A stretch of 64,000 bases of DNA from Streptomyces tubercidicus (GTDB lineage Bacteria > Actinomycetota > Actinomycetes > Streptomycetales > Streptomycetaceae), in contig NZ_CP114205.1 of assembly GCF_027497495.1 (NCBI RefSeq), positions 3,844,001 through 3,908,000 of the forward strand. The letters run 5' to 3'. Within the stretch, counting starts at the first letter, position 1. Every line of letters starts with the position of its first letter. The position numbers were made by a program, and so were the translations under genes. Shown piece after piece: positions 7,363 to 14,084 of this stretch. The notes below the pieces were generated by a model, which was not told the origin of the DNA, made no database searches, and saw only the letters and a list, made by a program, of their open reading frames with translations.

Positions 7363-8031
7363 ATGAGACGCATTCGCCCGGACGCCGTCCTCGTACAAGC
7401 TGTCATCGCCGGGGCGCTCTCTTTCGCCCACCTTCACGACCTGGCCGCCGCTGCCGGACAGGAGGGCTGGAAGGCGTGGGCCTACCCGATCAGCGTCGAC
7501 CTGCTGCTGGTCGCGGCATGGCGGCGACTCCGCAACGACGGCCCGTCCCGACTCGCCTGGTGCTGGTTCCTGATCGCCCTGGTGGCCTCGCTCGGCGCCA
7601 ACGTCGCGACCGCCGGATTTCTCGACCTCCAGCACCCGCCCGGCTGGCTGCGCTTCGGCGTCGCTGGATGGCCTGCCCTCGCCTTCCTTGGCGGGACCCT
7701 GCTGGCCCATACGCGGGGTGTGGCCGAAGCCGCCGATCCCGACCCGTCGGCCGACGTGACTCCGGTATCCGCTCCGGCCCTGCCAGCTGAACCTCCGGCC
7801 GAACCACCCGAGTTGAACGCCACCGACCTCCCCGCGGCTGAACCACCTTCCGAACCGCCCCGGCCCGCCCCAGCACCTGGACCCGTCCCGGCCGCGCTCG
7901 TCGCCCACGCCCGCAAGGTCGCCGACGAACACCGCGCCCGGACCGGGGACCGGATCGACACCGACACCCTGCGGGCCCGCCTCGGTGTCCCACCCCAGCT
8001 CGCCGACTCCATCGCCGCCCAACTCACCTGA
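7363..8031 (+). CDS. DUF2637-like membrane protein with C-terminal DNA-binding-like helix region
   Basis: ATG 7363 has AGGAGA 6 bp upstream. The 222-residue protein has about four hydrophobic segments (VLVQAVIAGALSFAHLHDLAAAAG, AYPISVDLLLVAAWR, AWCWFLIALVASLGANVATAG, WPALAFLGGTLLAH). This is the typical Spd/DUF2637 layout, followed by a Pro-rich linker (residues about 125-185) and a terminal helical segment (LRARLGVPPQLADSIAAQL). Such proteins help intramycelial plasmid spread or contact TraSA; that role is by analogy. Confidence 0.75.
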   Translation: MRRIRPDAVLVQAVIAGALSFAHLHDLAAAAGQEGWKAWAYPISVDLLLVAAWRRLRNDGPSRLAWCWFLIALVASLGANVATAGFLDLQHPPGWLRFGVAGWPALAFLGGTLLAHTRGVAEAADPDPSADVTPVSAPALPAEPPAEPPELNATDLPAAEPPSEPPRPAPAPGPVPAALVAHARKVADEHRARTGDRIDTDTLRARLGVPPQLADSIAAQLT

Positions 8032-8049
8032 CCAGCAAGGAGAACCGCC

Positions 8050-8241
8050 ATGCCCGCCCGCGACCACTTCCACTCCGTCATGCGGATCGGCCCCGTACAG
8101 ATCGGCACCTACCGCGACCGCTACGGCCGCACCAAGCACGCCGCCGTCTGCACCGCCGACCGCTGCGGCTGGTCCGCCGACTTCTCCAGCCGCTCGGCCG
8201 CCCAGCTCGCCGCCCGCACCCACCGCTGCACCGTCCGCTGA
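8050..8241 (+). CDS. Small mobile-element transfer protein (63 aa)
   Basis: The ATG follows AGGAG by 6 bp. The product has a Cys/His set (CTADRCGW and HRC at the C-terminus) and a conserved-looking RIGPVQIGTYRDRYGRTKHAAVCTADRCGW core. This matches the short proteins usually labelled mobile element transfer protein between the spd genes of Streptomyces AICEs. The cysteines could bind zinc. Exact role unknown. Confidence 0.75.
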   Translation: MPARDHFHSVMRIGPVQIGTYRDRYGRTKHAAVCTADRCGWSADFSSRSAAQLAARTHRCTVR

Positions 8242-8258
8242 ACGACTGAGGAGACCCC

Positions 8259-8414
8259 ATGGACGTCCCGCTCTGGCTCGCGCTGATCGCCGTCGGCTAC
8301 CTCGGCATCAAGCTCATCCGCCCGCCCTGGTGGCTCGTGGCCGTGTTCCTCCTCGGCGGCTACCTCCTCGCCGACAGCTTCCTGGCCTCTGCCATCAACA
8401 TGGCCGTCAAGTAA
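8259..8414 (+). CDS. Small membrane protein of spread region (51 aa)
   Basis: ATG 8259 follows GAGGAG (8248-8253). The peptide MDVPLWLALIAVGYLGIKLI then PPWWLVAVFLLGGYLLADSF has two clear transmembrane segments separated by a short basic loop. Its position between the 63-aa transfer protein and SpdD is the usual place of tiny Spd-type membrane proteins. It is probably part of the spread complex. Confidence 0.7.
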   Translation: MDVPLWLALIAVGYLGIKLIRPPWWLVAVFLLGGYLLADSFLASAINMAVK

Positions 8415-8437
8415 CGCCCGCAGAAGGGAGATCCACC

Positions 8438-8749
8438 ATGTTCCGTCCCAAGGTCCCGACCAACCCGACGCCCACCGGACTCGTCGTTCCGCTCACCGTC
8501 GAACCGACCGCCACCGTGCAGCACACCCCGCCGCCGGCCCCGGTAGCTCAGGCATCGACGCGCCGCCCCGCGGTTCAACTCACGCCCGGTACCGCTATCG
8601 CCCTCGTCGGCGGCGGCACGGCCGTGGCCCTGGTCGTCGGCACCGTCCTGGTCTCGATGCTCCTGGCGGTCGCCATCAGCGGGGTGTCCGTCGCCGTCTG
8701 CGCGGTCGTCCTCCGCTCGCTGCTCGCCTCCGGGCGCACACACCGCTGA
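8438..8749 (+). CDS. spdD: SpdD-like spread protein
   Basis: ATG 8438 has AGGGAG upstream. The 103-residue protein starts with a Pro/Thr-rich N-terminal part (MFRPKVPTNPTPTGLVVPLTVEPTATVQHTPP is read in overlapping pieces) and ends with one long hydrophobic region from LTPGTAIALVGGG to AVCAVVLRSLL. This is the SpdD layout. SpdD proteins take part in movement of plasmid DNA through septal cross-walls in the recipient mycelium. A strong hairpin follows directly. Confidence 0.75.
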   Translation: MFRPKVPTNPTPTGLVVPLTVEPTATVQHTPPPAPVAQASTRRPAVQLTPGTAIALVGGGTAVALVVGTVLVSMLLAVAISGVSVAVCAVVLRSLLASGRTHR

Positions 8750-8750
8750 C

Positions 8751-8798
8751 CGGCTCCCGGGCGGCCTCAACCGCCAAGTCTCCGCCGCCCGGGAGCCG
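8751..8798 (+). terminator. Strong hairpin between spdD and repSA
   Basis: CGGCTCCCGGGCGGC (8751-8765) pairs perfectly with GCCGCCCGGGAGCCG (8784-8798), a 15-bp GC-rich stem with an 18-base loop. No U-tract follows. It separates the transfer module from the replication module and probably ends or attenuates the transcript. Confidence 0.75.
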
Positions 8799-8838
8799 TG
8801 CTCCTGCCCGAACCACAGATCCGGAAGGAAGCCTCATC

Positions 8839-10257
8839 ATGACCGACCACACCCACGTACGTGGGAGGTCGCCCGTGCCTGACACGCTCCTCGACCCGAC
8901 CACCCTCGGCGACCTGCTGAGGGTGGCCTCGGCCCCCGACTACGACCGCTGGGCCGACCAGATCCACCGCACCGGCGGCTGCTCCGACCCCATCCACCTC
9001 ACCGGCTGGACCCTCACCAAGGACCGCACCTCGGGCGAGACCCTGCACCACTACTCGACCGCCACCGAACCCGGCGGACGACTCCGCCTCGCCTGCGGCA
9101 ACCGCCGCGCCTCCCGCTGCCCCGCCTGCGCCTGGACCTACGCCGGGGACACCTACCACCTCATCCGCGCCGGCCTGGCCGGAGACGACCGCCGCGACAT
9201 CCCCGCCGCCGTCCGCGAACACCCCCGCGTCCTCACCACCCTCACCGCGCCCTCCTTCGGCCCCGTGCACAACCGGCCCGACCGAGACGTCTGCCGCTGC
9301 GGCACACAGCACCACACGGACGATCCGGCGCTCGGCACCGCCCTGGACCCCGAGACGTACGACTACGCCGCCGCCGTCCTGTTCAACAACCACGCGGGCG
9401 ACCTCTGGCAACGCTTCACCACCCGACTCCGCCGCGAACTGGCCGCCCGCGCCGGCCTCACCCAACGCGACCTCAAGGAATCGGCCCGCCTCTCCTACGG
9501 CAAGGTCGCCGAGTTCCAGAAGCGCGGCGCCCTCCACTTCCACGCGGTGATCCGCATCGACGGACCGGACGGGCCCGGAACACCGCCGCCGTTCTGGGCA
9601 AGCGTCGGCCTACTGACCGACGCGATCCGCGCCGCCGCCGCGCACTCCTACACCTCGGTCACAGCCCCGGCTGCCGGGGGCCAGCCCGCCCGAACCTTCC
9701 GCTGGGGCACGCAGCTCGACGTACGGCCGGTCAAGGCATTCGGTGACGGCTCCGACATCACCGAACAGGCCGTGGCCTCCTACGTCGCGAAGTACGCGAC
9801 CAAAGCCGCCGAAACCACCGGCACCCTCGACCGCCGCATCGGCGAACTCGCCGAACTGGACCGCCACCAGGTCCCCGAACACACCCGCCGCCTGATCAGC
9901 GCGTGCAAAACCCTGGACCCGCTCTACCCGGACCGCCGCCTCTGGGCCTGGGCTCACATGCTCGGCTTCCGCGGCCACTTCTCCTCCAAGTCCCGCCGCT
10001 ACTCGACCACCCTCGGCGACCTCCGTGCGGCCCGCGCCGACTTCCGCGCCGCCCAGGAACGCCAAGCCCTCGGCCTCGAACCACCGGAGCCGGACACCGT
10101 CCTCGTCCTGACCGACTGGCAGTACGTCGGCCACGGCCACACCCCCGGCGAGTCCGCCCTTGCCGCCACCATCGCCCGCGACATCCAGACCAACCGCGAA
10201 ACCGCACGCCAAGCACGCGCCGAACTCCAAGCCGAAGAAGGAGACGACTGGTCATGA
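8839..10257 (+). CDS. repSA: RepSA-like rolling-circle replication initiator
   Basis: The 472-residue protein has a zinc-finger-like N-terminal part (CGNRRASRCPAC; also CRCGTQHH) and an HUH motif in ALHFHAVIRID near residue 232, which binds the catalytic metal. Tyrosines in SYVAKYATKAAE near residue 315 are the best candidates for the nicking residue. This fits RepSA of pSAM2, which nicks the double-strand origin and starts rolling-circle replication of the excised element. The origin often lies inside or near the gene. Its stop overlaps the excisionase ATG by four bases, so replication and excision are coupled. Confidence 0.88.
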   Translation: MTDHTHVRGRSPVPDTLLDPTTLGDLLRVASAPDYDRWADQIHRTGGCSDPIHLTGWTLTKDRTSGETLHHYSTATEPGGRLRLACGNRRASRCPACAWTYAGDTYHLIRAGLAGDDRRDIPAAVREHPRVLTTLTAPSFGPVHNRPDRDVCRCGTQHHTDDPALGTALDPETYDYAAAVLFNNHAGDLWQRFTTRLRRELAARAGLTQRDLKESARLSYGKVAEFQKRGALHFHAVIRIDGPDGPGTPPPFWASVGLLTDAIRAAAAHSYTSVTAPAAGGQPARTFRWGTQLDVRPVKAFGDGSDITEQAVASYVAKYATKAAETTGTLDRRIGELAELDRHQVPEHTRRLISACKTLDPLYPDRRLWAWAHMLGFRGHFSSKSRRYSTTLGDLRAARADFRAAQERQALGLEPPEPDTVLVLTDWQYVGHGHTPGESALAATIARDIQTNRETARQARAELQAEEGDDWS

Positions 10258-10463
10258 CCACCACTGTGATCGAGAGGAAGTGGCACACCACCGCCGAAGT
10301 CGCGCAGATGCTGGGCTACGGCCTGTCCAAGACCAAGATGCTCGTCCTCACCGGGGAGATCTGCTCGGTCAAGGACGGCCGCAACCGCCGCATCCTGCCG
10401 CGCTGGGTCGACGAGTACATCGAACGCCGTGCCCGTGAAGCCGAAATGGAGTGGTCGGCATGA
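10254..10463 (+). CDS. xis: Excisionase (Xis), MerR-like helix-turn-helix
   Basis: The 69-residue protein from ATG 10254 has a short winged helix: WHTTAEVAQMLGYGLSKTKMLVLTGEICSVKDGRNRRILPRWVDEYIERR. That is the excisionase/MerR-type fold used to bend att DNA. It overlaps repSA by four bases and its stop overlaps the integrase start (ATGA at 10460), the normal repSA-xis-int operon of AICEs. Xis with Int excises the element from the tRNA gene. Confidence 0.9.
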   Translation: MTTTVIERKWHTTAEVAQMLGYGLSKTKMLVLTGEICSVKDGRNRRILPRWVDEYIERRAREAEMEWSA

Positions 10464-11686
10464 GCGGCAAGCGCGGCAATGGTGAAGGCTCGATCTACCC
10501 GTACAAGAACAGCTTCGCCGCCTACGTCTGGGTCACCACCCCCGACGGCAAGAAGAAGCGCAAGTACGTCTACGGCAAGACCCGCGATGAGGTCCACGAC
10601 AAGTGGATCAAGCTCCATGCGGACGCAAAGAAGGGGCCGGTAGCTACTCGACACCGCACGCTCTCCGCCTTCCTGTCGTACTGGCTGGAGTCGATCGTGA
10701 AGCCGAACCTGGCTCCGCTCTCCTACGTCTCGTACGAGGGCTGCGTACGGCTCTACATCGCTCCCCACCTCGGCACGAAGCGGCTGGACAAGCTCACCGT
10801 CCGGGATGTGCGCGAATGGCTGACGAAGCTGACGACCACCTGCCAGTGCTGCGCCCAGGGGAAGGACGCCAAGAGGGCTCCCAGCCGCCGGCGCTGCTGT
10901 GCGGCCGGAGAGTGCTGTGAGGCGTATGCATCCCGCCGGGTGATCCAAGCCGCTCGCGATGCGCTGCGGGCCGCCCTGACGCACGCGGTCGCCGAAGAGG
11001 CGATCGGGAAGAACGTCGCCGCCCTGGTGAAGGTGCCCAAGCCGAGGCGTCGCCGGATCAAGCCGTGGTCCGCGGTCGAAGCGGGGCAGTTCCTCGCGGA
11101 CGGGGTGACTCGTGAGGATCCCCTCTTGGCGGCCTGGGTGCTCGTGCTGTGCCTCGGGCTTCGCCGCGGCGAGGTGCTGGGCCTCACCTGGAAGTCGATC
11201 GACTTCGAGGCAGGTGAGCTGTACGTGGATCACCAGATCCAGCGGGCGGGGCGTCAGATCCTCCACCGTGAGACCAAGACAGAGGAGTCGGACGACTTCC
11301 TGCCACTGCCGGCGCTCTGCCTCAAAGCCCTCCGGATGCGGCGCGCTCAGCAGACCGGTGATCGGAAGGCGGCTGGTGATCTCTGGCAGGACAGTCACGG
11401 GCTGGTCTTCACGACGAAGTACGGCACGCCGATCGAGCCGGGGAACCTGACGCGGATGTTCGCGCTGCGTGCTCGCCGCGCCGGCCTCCGGGTCATCCCG
11501 TTGCGGAACACCCGGCACACCTGCAGCTCGCTCCTGGTCGCCCTCGGCGTCCACCCCAAGGTGGCTCAGCGCATCCTGCGGCACTCGCAGATCGCGATGA
11601 CGATGGAGGTCTACGCCGAGGCGAGTGAGGAAGAGGTCCGCTCGGCCCTCGGCAAGCTCTCCGAAGCGATGGGTGGCACCAGCTGA
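10460..11686 (+). CDS. int: Tyrosine recombinase / integrase of the AICE
   Basis: The 408-residue product has an AP2-like arm-binding start (GNGEGSIYPYKNSFAAYVWV), a SAM-like core-binding domain (residues about 70-130) and a catalytic domain. Catalytic residues seen are Arg in LCLGLRRGEVLGLTW (near 233), Arg-His in LRNTRHTCSS, His in ILRHSQIAMTM and nucleophile Tyr in MEVYAEA (near 384). The usual first His of box II is Arg-Asn here. A Cys-rich insert of eight Cys in about 36 residues (CQCC, RRRCCAAGECC) separates the core-binding and catalytic domains and may bind metal. It ends 79 bp from the tRNA-Arg it targets. Confidence 0.93.
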   Translation: MSGKRGNGEGSIYPYKNSFAAYVWVTTPDGKKKRKYVYGKTRDEVHDKWIKLHADAKKGPVATRHRTLSAFLSYWLESIVKPNLAPLSYVSYEGCVRLYIAPHLGTKRLDKLTVRDVREWLTKLTTTCQCCAQGKDAKRAPSRRRCCAAGECCEAYASRRVIQAARDALRAALTHAVAEEAIGKNVAALVKVPKPRRRRIKPWSAVEAGQFLADGVTREDPLLAAWVLVLCLGLRRGEVLGLTWKSIDFEAGELYVDHQIQRAGRQILHRETKTEESDDFLPLPALCLKALRMRRAQQTGDRKAAGDLWQDSHGLVFTTKYGTPIEPGNLTRMFALRARRAGLRVIPLRNTRHTCSSLLVALGVHPKVAQRILRHSQIAMTMEVYAEASEEEVRSALGKLSEAMGGTS

Positions 11687-11721
11687 CCCGGTTGCTGTAC
11701 TTCGCTGCTGTACGGCACGAC

Positions 11722-11755
11722 AAAGCCCCCGTCCGGATTACCCGGCGGGGGCTTT
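11722..11755 (+). terminator. Terminator between int and tRNA-Arg
   Basis: AAAGCCCCC (11722-11730) pairs with GGGGGCTTT (11747-11755), with T residues at the end of the stem. It probably terminates both int and the opposing tRNA transcript. Confidence 0.75.
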
Positions 11756-11759
11756 GGCC

Positions 11760-11803
11760 TGCTGTGCGCTCGGCAGGATTCGAACCTGCAACCTTCTGAT
11801 CCG
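11760..11803. other. Attachment site (attL/attR side) within tRNA-Arg 3' half
   Basis: The integrase gene faces the 3' end of tRNA-Arg, the usual design for AICE att sites. Nearly the same 44-bp stretch, from the anticodon loop through the 3' end plus CACAGCA, is present as a degraded copy at 53117-53158, which suggests this is a recombination target. The exact crossover core cannot be set because the partner site lies outside the window. Confidence 0.6.
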
Positions 11804-11837
11804 TAGTCAGATGCTCTATCCGTTAAGCTACGAGCGC
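11765..11837 (-). tRNA. tRNA-Arg(ACG)
   Basis: The 73-nt cloverleaf has acceptor arms GCGCTCG/CGAGCGC, discriminator A, anticodon stem TCTGA/TCAGA with loop CTACGGA (anticodon ACG) and T-arm GCAGGTTCGAATCCTGC. CCA is not encoded. It is the insertion site of the AICE. The 3' half is kept intact by the element's att sequence. Confidence 0.95.
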
Positions 11838-11979
11838 TTGGCTTTCCGGCGGTTTTTCTTGCCGGTCGGCGTTGCGGGAACAACATTACATGACCTGCGG
11901 CGTGAGGCGAAATCCATTGCCCGTAGCGGCTCTGACCTGCGGAAACGCCGTTGTGGCGGGGGTTGGAGGGTTACTCGGG

Positions 11980-12243
11980 TCAGGGGGAGTCCTCGATGAT
12001 CCGGACGAAGTTCGGGCGGGCGTAGTGGTCTTCGGGGCGGTCCAGGACATCGGCCTTCGCATTGCCGAGCGTGGCCCGGGGGCGGTGAGCCAGGTCGGCG
12101 TGGAAGGCGTGGAGGATGCGGCGCTTGGAGTCGGGGCGCGGGTGGGTGGCGACGATGGCCTCGCGGACTTCTGTGGGGAGGGTGTCGTAGTAGTGGGTGC
12201 CGAGGGCGCCGAGTTCGACGTCGGCCGTGACGAGCGCCACACG
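11980..12243 (-). pseudogene. C-terminal remnant of an unrecognised protein
   Basis: The last 86 codons of this frame (VALVTADVELGALGTHYYDTL, then DSKRRILHAFHADLAHRP, RATLGNAKADVL and NFVRIIEDSP) show strong GC3 bias and protein-like composition. Upstream codons in the same frame turn into Arg/Pro-rich shadow sequence, so the 5' part seems missing or out of frame. A GTG near 12243 could start a short protein, but no good RBS is seen. The family is not recognised. It lies just outside the AICE att site and may have been disrupted by past integration. Confidence 0.4.
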
Positions 12244-12736
12244 CGGGCCTCGTCGGCGCCGTCCAGCTAGAAGCGCCAGAGGGCGGCCCCCAGGTGGCGA
12301 CCCCCGGGCGGCGGTCCCCACACGGCAGCCCCAGACGTAGCCGGGCGACCGAGAGGGCGAGGCGTCGGGGTCAGGGTCGGGGCCGGGGTCAGAGTCGGGG
12401 TCGGGTCGGGTCGGGTCGGGTCGGGTCGGCTGTGAGGTTGATCGACACCTGGTCGCTTGGGGGCGGGCGACGCTCGGGTGGCTAGGTGGCCGGGTGGCTA
12501 GGGGGCCGAATGGCTGGCGGCGCGACACCAAGGGCGCCGGGGGCCGGGGGGTCAAGGCAGCCCGGCCCCCGGAGGCGTCGCGCCGGACCGCATACGTCAA
12601 GATCCGCCCGCTACATCAACACAGCCGACCACGTCCCCCACCAATCCCCCACAAGGTCAATCCCCGGGACGAGGGATGAAAGACCAGGGATGAAGGACGA
12701 GGAACGAGGGACGAGCAGGGAAAGGTTCAAAACGCG
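12244..12736. other. Gene-free GC-rich stretch
   Basis: No coding frame here looks real. It contains a (GTCGG)6 tract, G-rich runs (GGTGGCTAGG, GGGGGCC) and purine-rich sequence (GACGAGGGATGAAAG) before the tRNA terminator. Confidence 0.5.
12401..12430 (+). repeat. (GTCGG)6 pentanucleotide tandem repeat
   Basis: Six exact GTCGG units occupy 12401-12430, preceded by related imperfect units from about 12365 (GTCGGGGTCAGGGTCGGGG). The G-runs could fold as a two-tier G-quadruplex. The tract is not in a gene. Confidence 0.85.
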
Positions 12737-12770
12737 TCCAGGCCCCGGTCTGAGAAGACCGGGGCCTGGA
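12737..12770 (-). terminator. Terminator of tRNA-Ser(GCT)
   Basis: A perfect 15-bp stem (TCCAGGCCCCGGTCT with AGACCGGGGCCTGGA) closes on a four-base loop. It lies 11 bp past the tRNA 3' end on the minus strand, so it is probably the intrinsic terminator. Confidence 0.85.
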
Positions 12771-12780
12771 CGAAGAGGAG

Positions 12781-12871
12781 CGGAGGCGGAGGGATTTGAA
12801 CCCTCGATGGGGGGTAAGCCCCAAACCGCATTAGCAGTGCGGCGCCATAGACCGGACTAGGCGACGCCTCC
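12781..12871 (-). tRNA. tRNA-Ser(GCT)
   Basis: The 91-nt type II tRNA has acceptor arms GGAGGC/GCCTCC with discriminator G, anticodon stem CCGCA/TGCGG with loop CTGCTAA (anticodon GCT), a long variable arm (GGGGCTTACCCCCC) and T-arm GAGGGTTCAAATCCCTC. CCA is not encoded. Confidence 0.95.
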
Positions 12872-13111
12872 ACACACCCCACGCGCGCATGCACGCTGTG
12901 GCGTGTCCAGATGATGGCACAGCACCAAGGGCTGTCACCAATCGCCCCCTACGGTACTAGGCGCGCGGGCCACCCGGCAAAGACGTTTTTGCAGCGCAAC
13001 GTCGGGGGCGGCAGCGCGTTAGAGGTGTCGGGGCCGTGACGACGCGCGTTGTCGTGCGCCCCCGGCGTGTACGTACCGCGTACCGCCCCGCACTCGCCTC
13101 TGGAGCCTGTG

Positions 13112-13888
13112 ATGCCGTACCGCCGGACGTCTTCTTCCCTCTTCGCCTCGGCCGCGACCGCCGCCACTACTGCCGCGCTCTCCGCCACCGGGGCCGTCGT
13201 CTCCGCCGCCACCGTGCTGGCCCTGGCCGCGCCCGCCGCGTCGGCCGCCCCGATTCCGCTGCCGCACTACCGGTCCGTGGACGGGATCACCGGTGCCGGG
13301 CATCACGCCTCCGCCGGCGACCGGCAGCGCCCGGTCGGCGACGGGCAGCGCCCGGTCGGCGATCGCACCCCCGACGCTCCCCACGACTCGGCGGGTCATC
13401 GCACCCCTGACGCTCCCCATGGCTCGGCAGGTCATCGCGCCCCCGACGCCCCCCGCGACCCGGCAGGTCACGACACCTCTGCCGACCCGAGCGACCCCGC
13501 CCGCCACCGCCCCACGGGCGGCCAGGACGCGACGGCGCCCCAGTACCCCGCCCCCGCCTCCGTCGACCACCTCACCCTCACCGTCCGCGGCACCGGCTCG
13601 CCGCGTACCGATGGGACCTTCGAGCTGTACTGCCACCCCGCGCGCGGCAGCCACCCGCACGCCAAGAAGGCCTGCGAGAAGCTGGACGGGATGACGAGAT
13701 GGGGCAGGGACCCGTTCGCTCCGGTTCCGCAGGGGGCGAACTGCACGATGATTTACGGCGGCCCGGCCACCGCTCACATCACCGGGACCTGGGCGGGGCG
13801 GCCCGTCAACGCGGATTTCCGGCGCACCAATGGGTGTGAGATCGGCCGCTGGAGCAGCTTCGAACCCCTGCTCCCGTCCACCCGTTGA
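13112..13888 (+). CDS. Subtilisin inhibitor-like (SSI family) secreted protein
   Basis: The 258-residue protein has a signal peptide (MPYRRTSSSLFASAATAATTAALSATGAV read in parts, cleavage probably after AASA). A repetitive Asp/Pro/His-rich spacer follows (residues about 65-150; units like DRTPDAPHDSAGH repeated three times). The C-terminal domain fits SSI: LTLTVRG start, four Cys (LYCHP, KACEK, GANCTMIYG, NGCEIG), and WAGRPV in place of the usual WQGKRV. By alignment the P1 residue is Met in CTMIY, as in SSI CPMVY. SSI proteins inhibit secreted serine proteases. ATG 13112 has GGAG upstream. The spacer is unusual for the family. Confidence 0.8.
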   Translation: MPYRRTSSSLFASAATAATTAALSATGAVVSAATVLALAAPAASAAPIPLPHYRSVDGITGAGHHASAGDRQRPVGDGQRPVGDRTPDAPHDSAGHRTPDAPHGSAGHRAPDAPRDPAGHDTSADPSDPARHRPTGGQDATAPQYPAPASVDHLTLTVRGTGSPRTDGTFELYCHPARGSHPHAKKACEKLDGMTRWGRDPFAPVPQGANCTMIYGGPATAHITGTWAGRPVNADFRRTNGCEIGRWSSFEPLLPSTR

Positions 13889-14084
13889 TGACCTGGTTCG
13901 TGCACCAGTAGCGCGCCAGGTCAGGACGATGGGGCACATGTCGGGCGTGCGGCGAGTCGCACACGGCCGTGGCATTTCCTCCTCGTCATCCGCCTCCGCG
14001 TCACCGGCAAGTGCCCGTAGACTCCATGGCAGCGATCCGCCACGGTGGATCGGCAAGGTGCGGTAACAGGGAGGAAGCGTCGTC

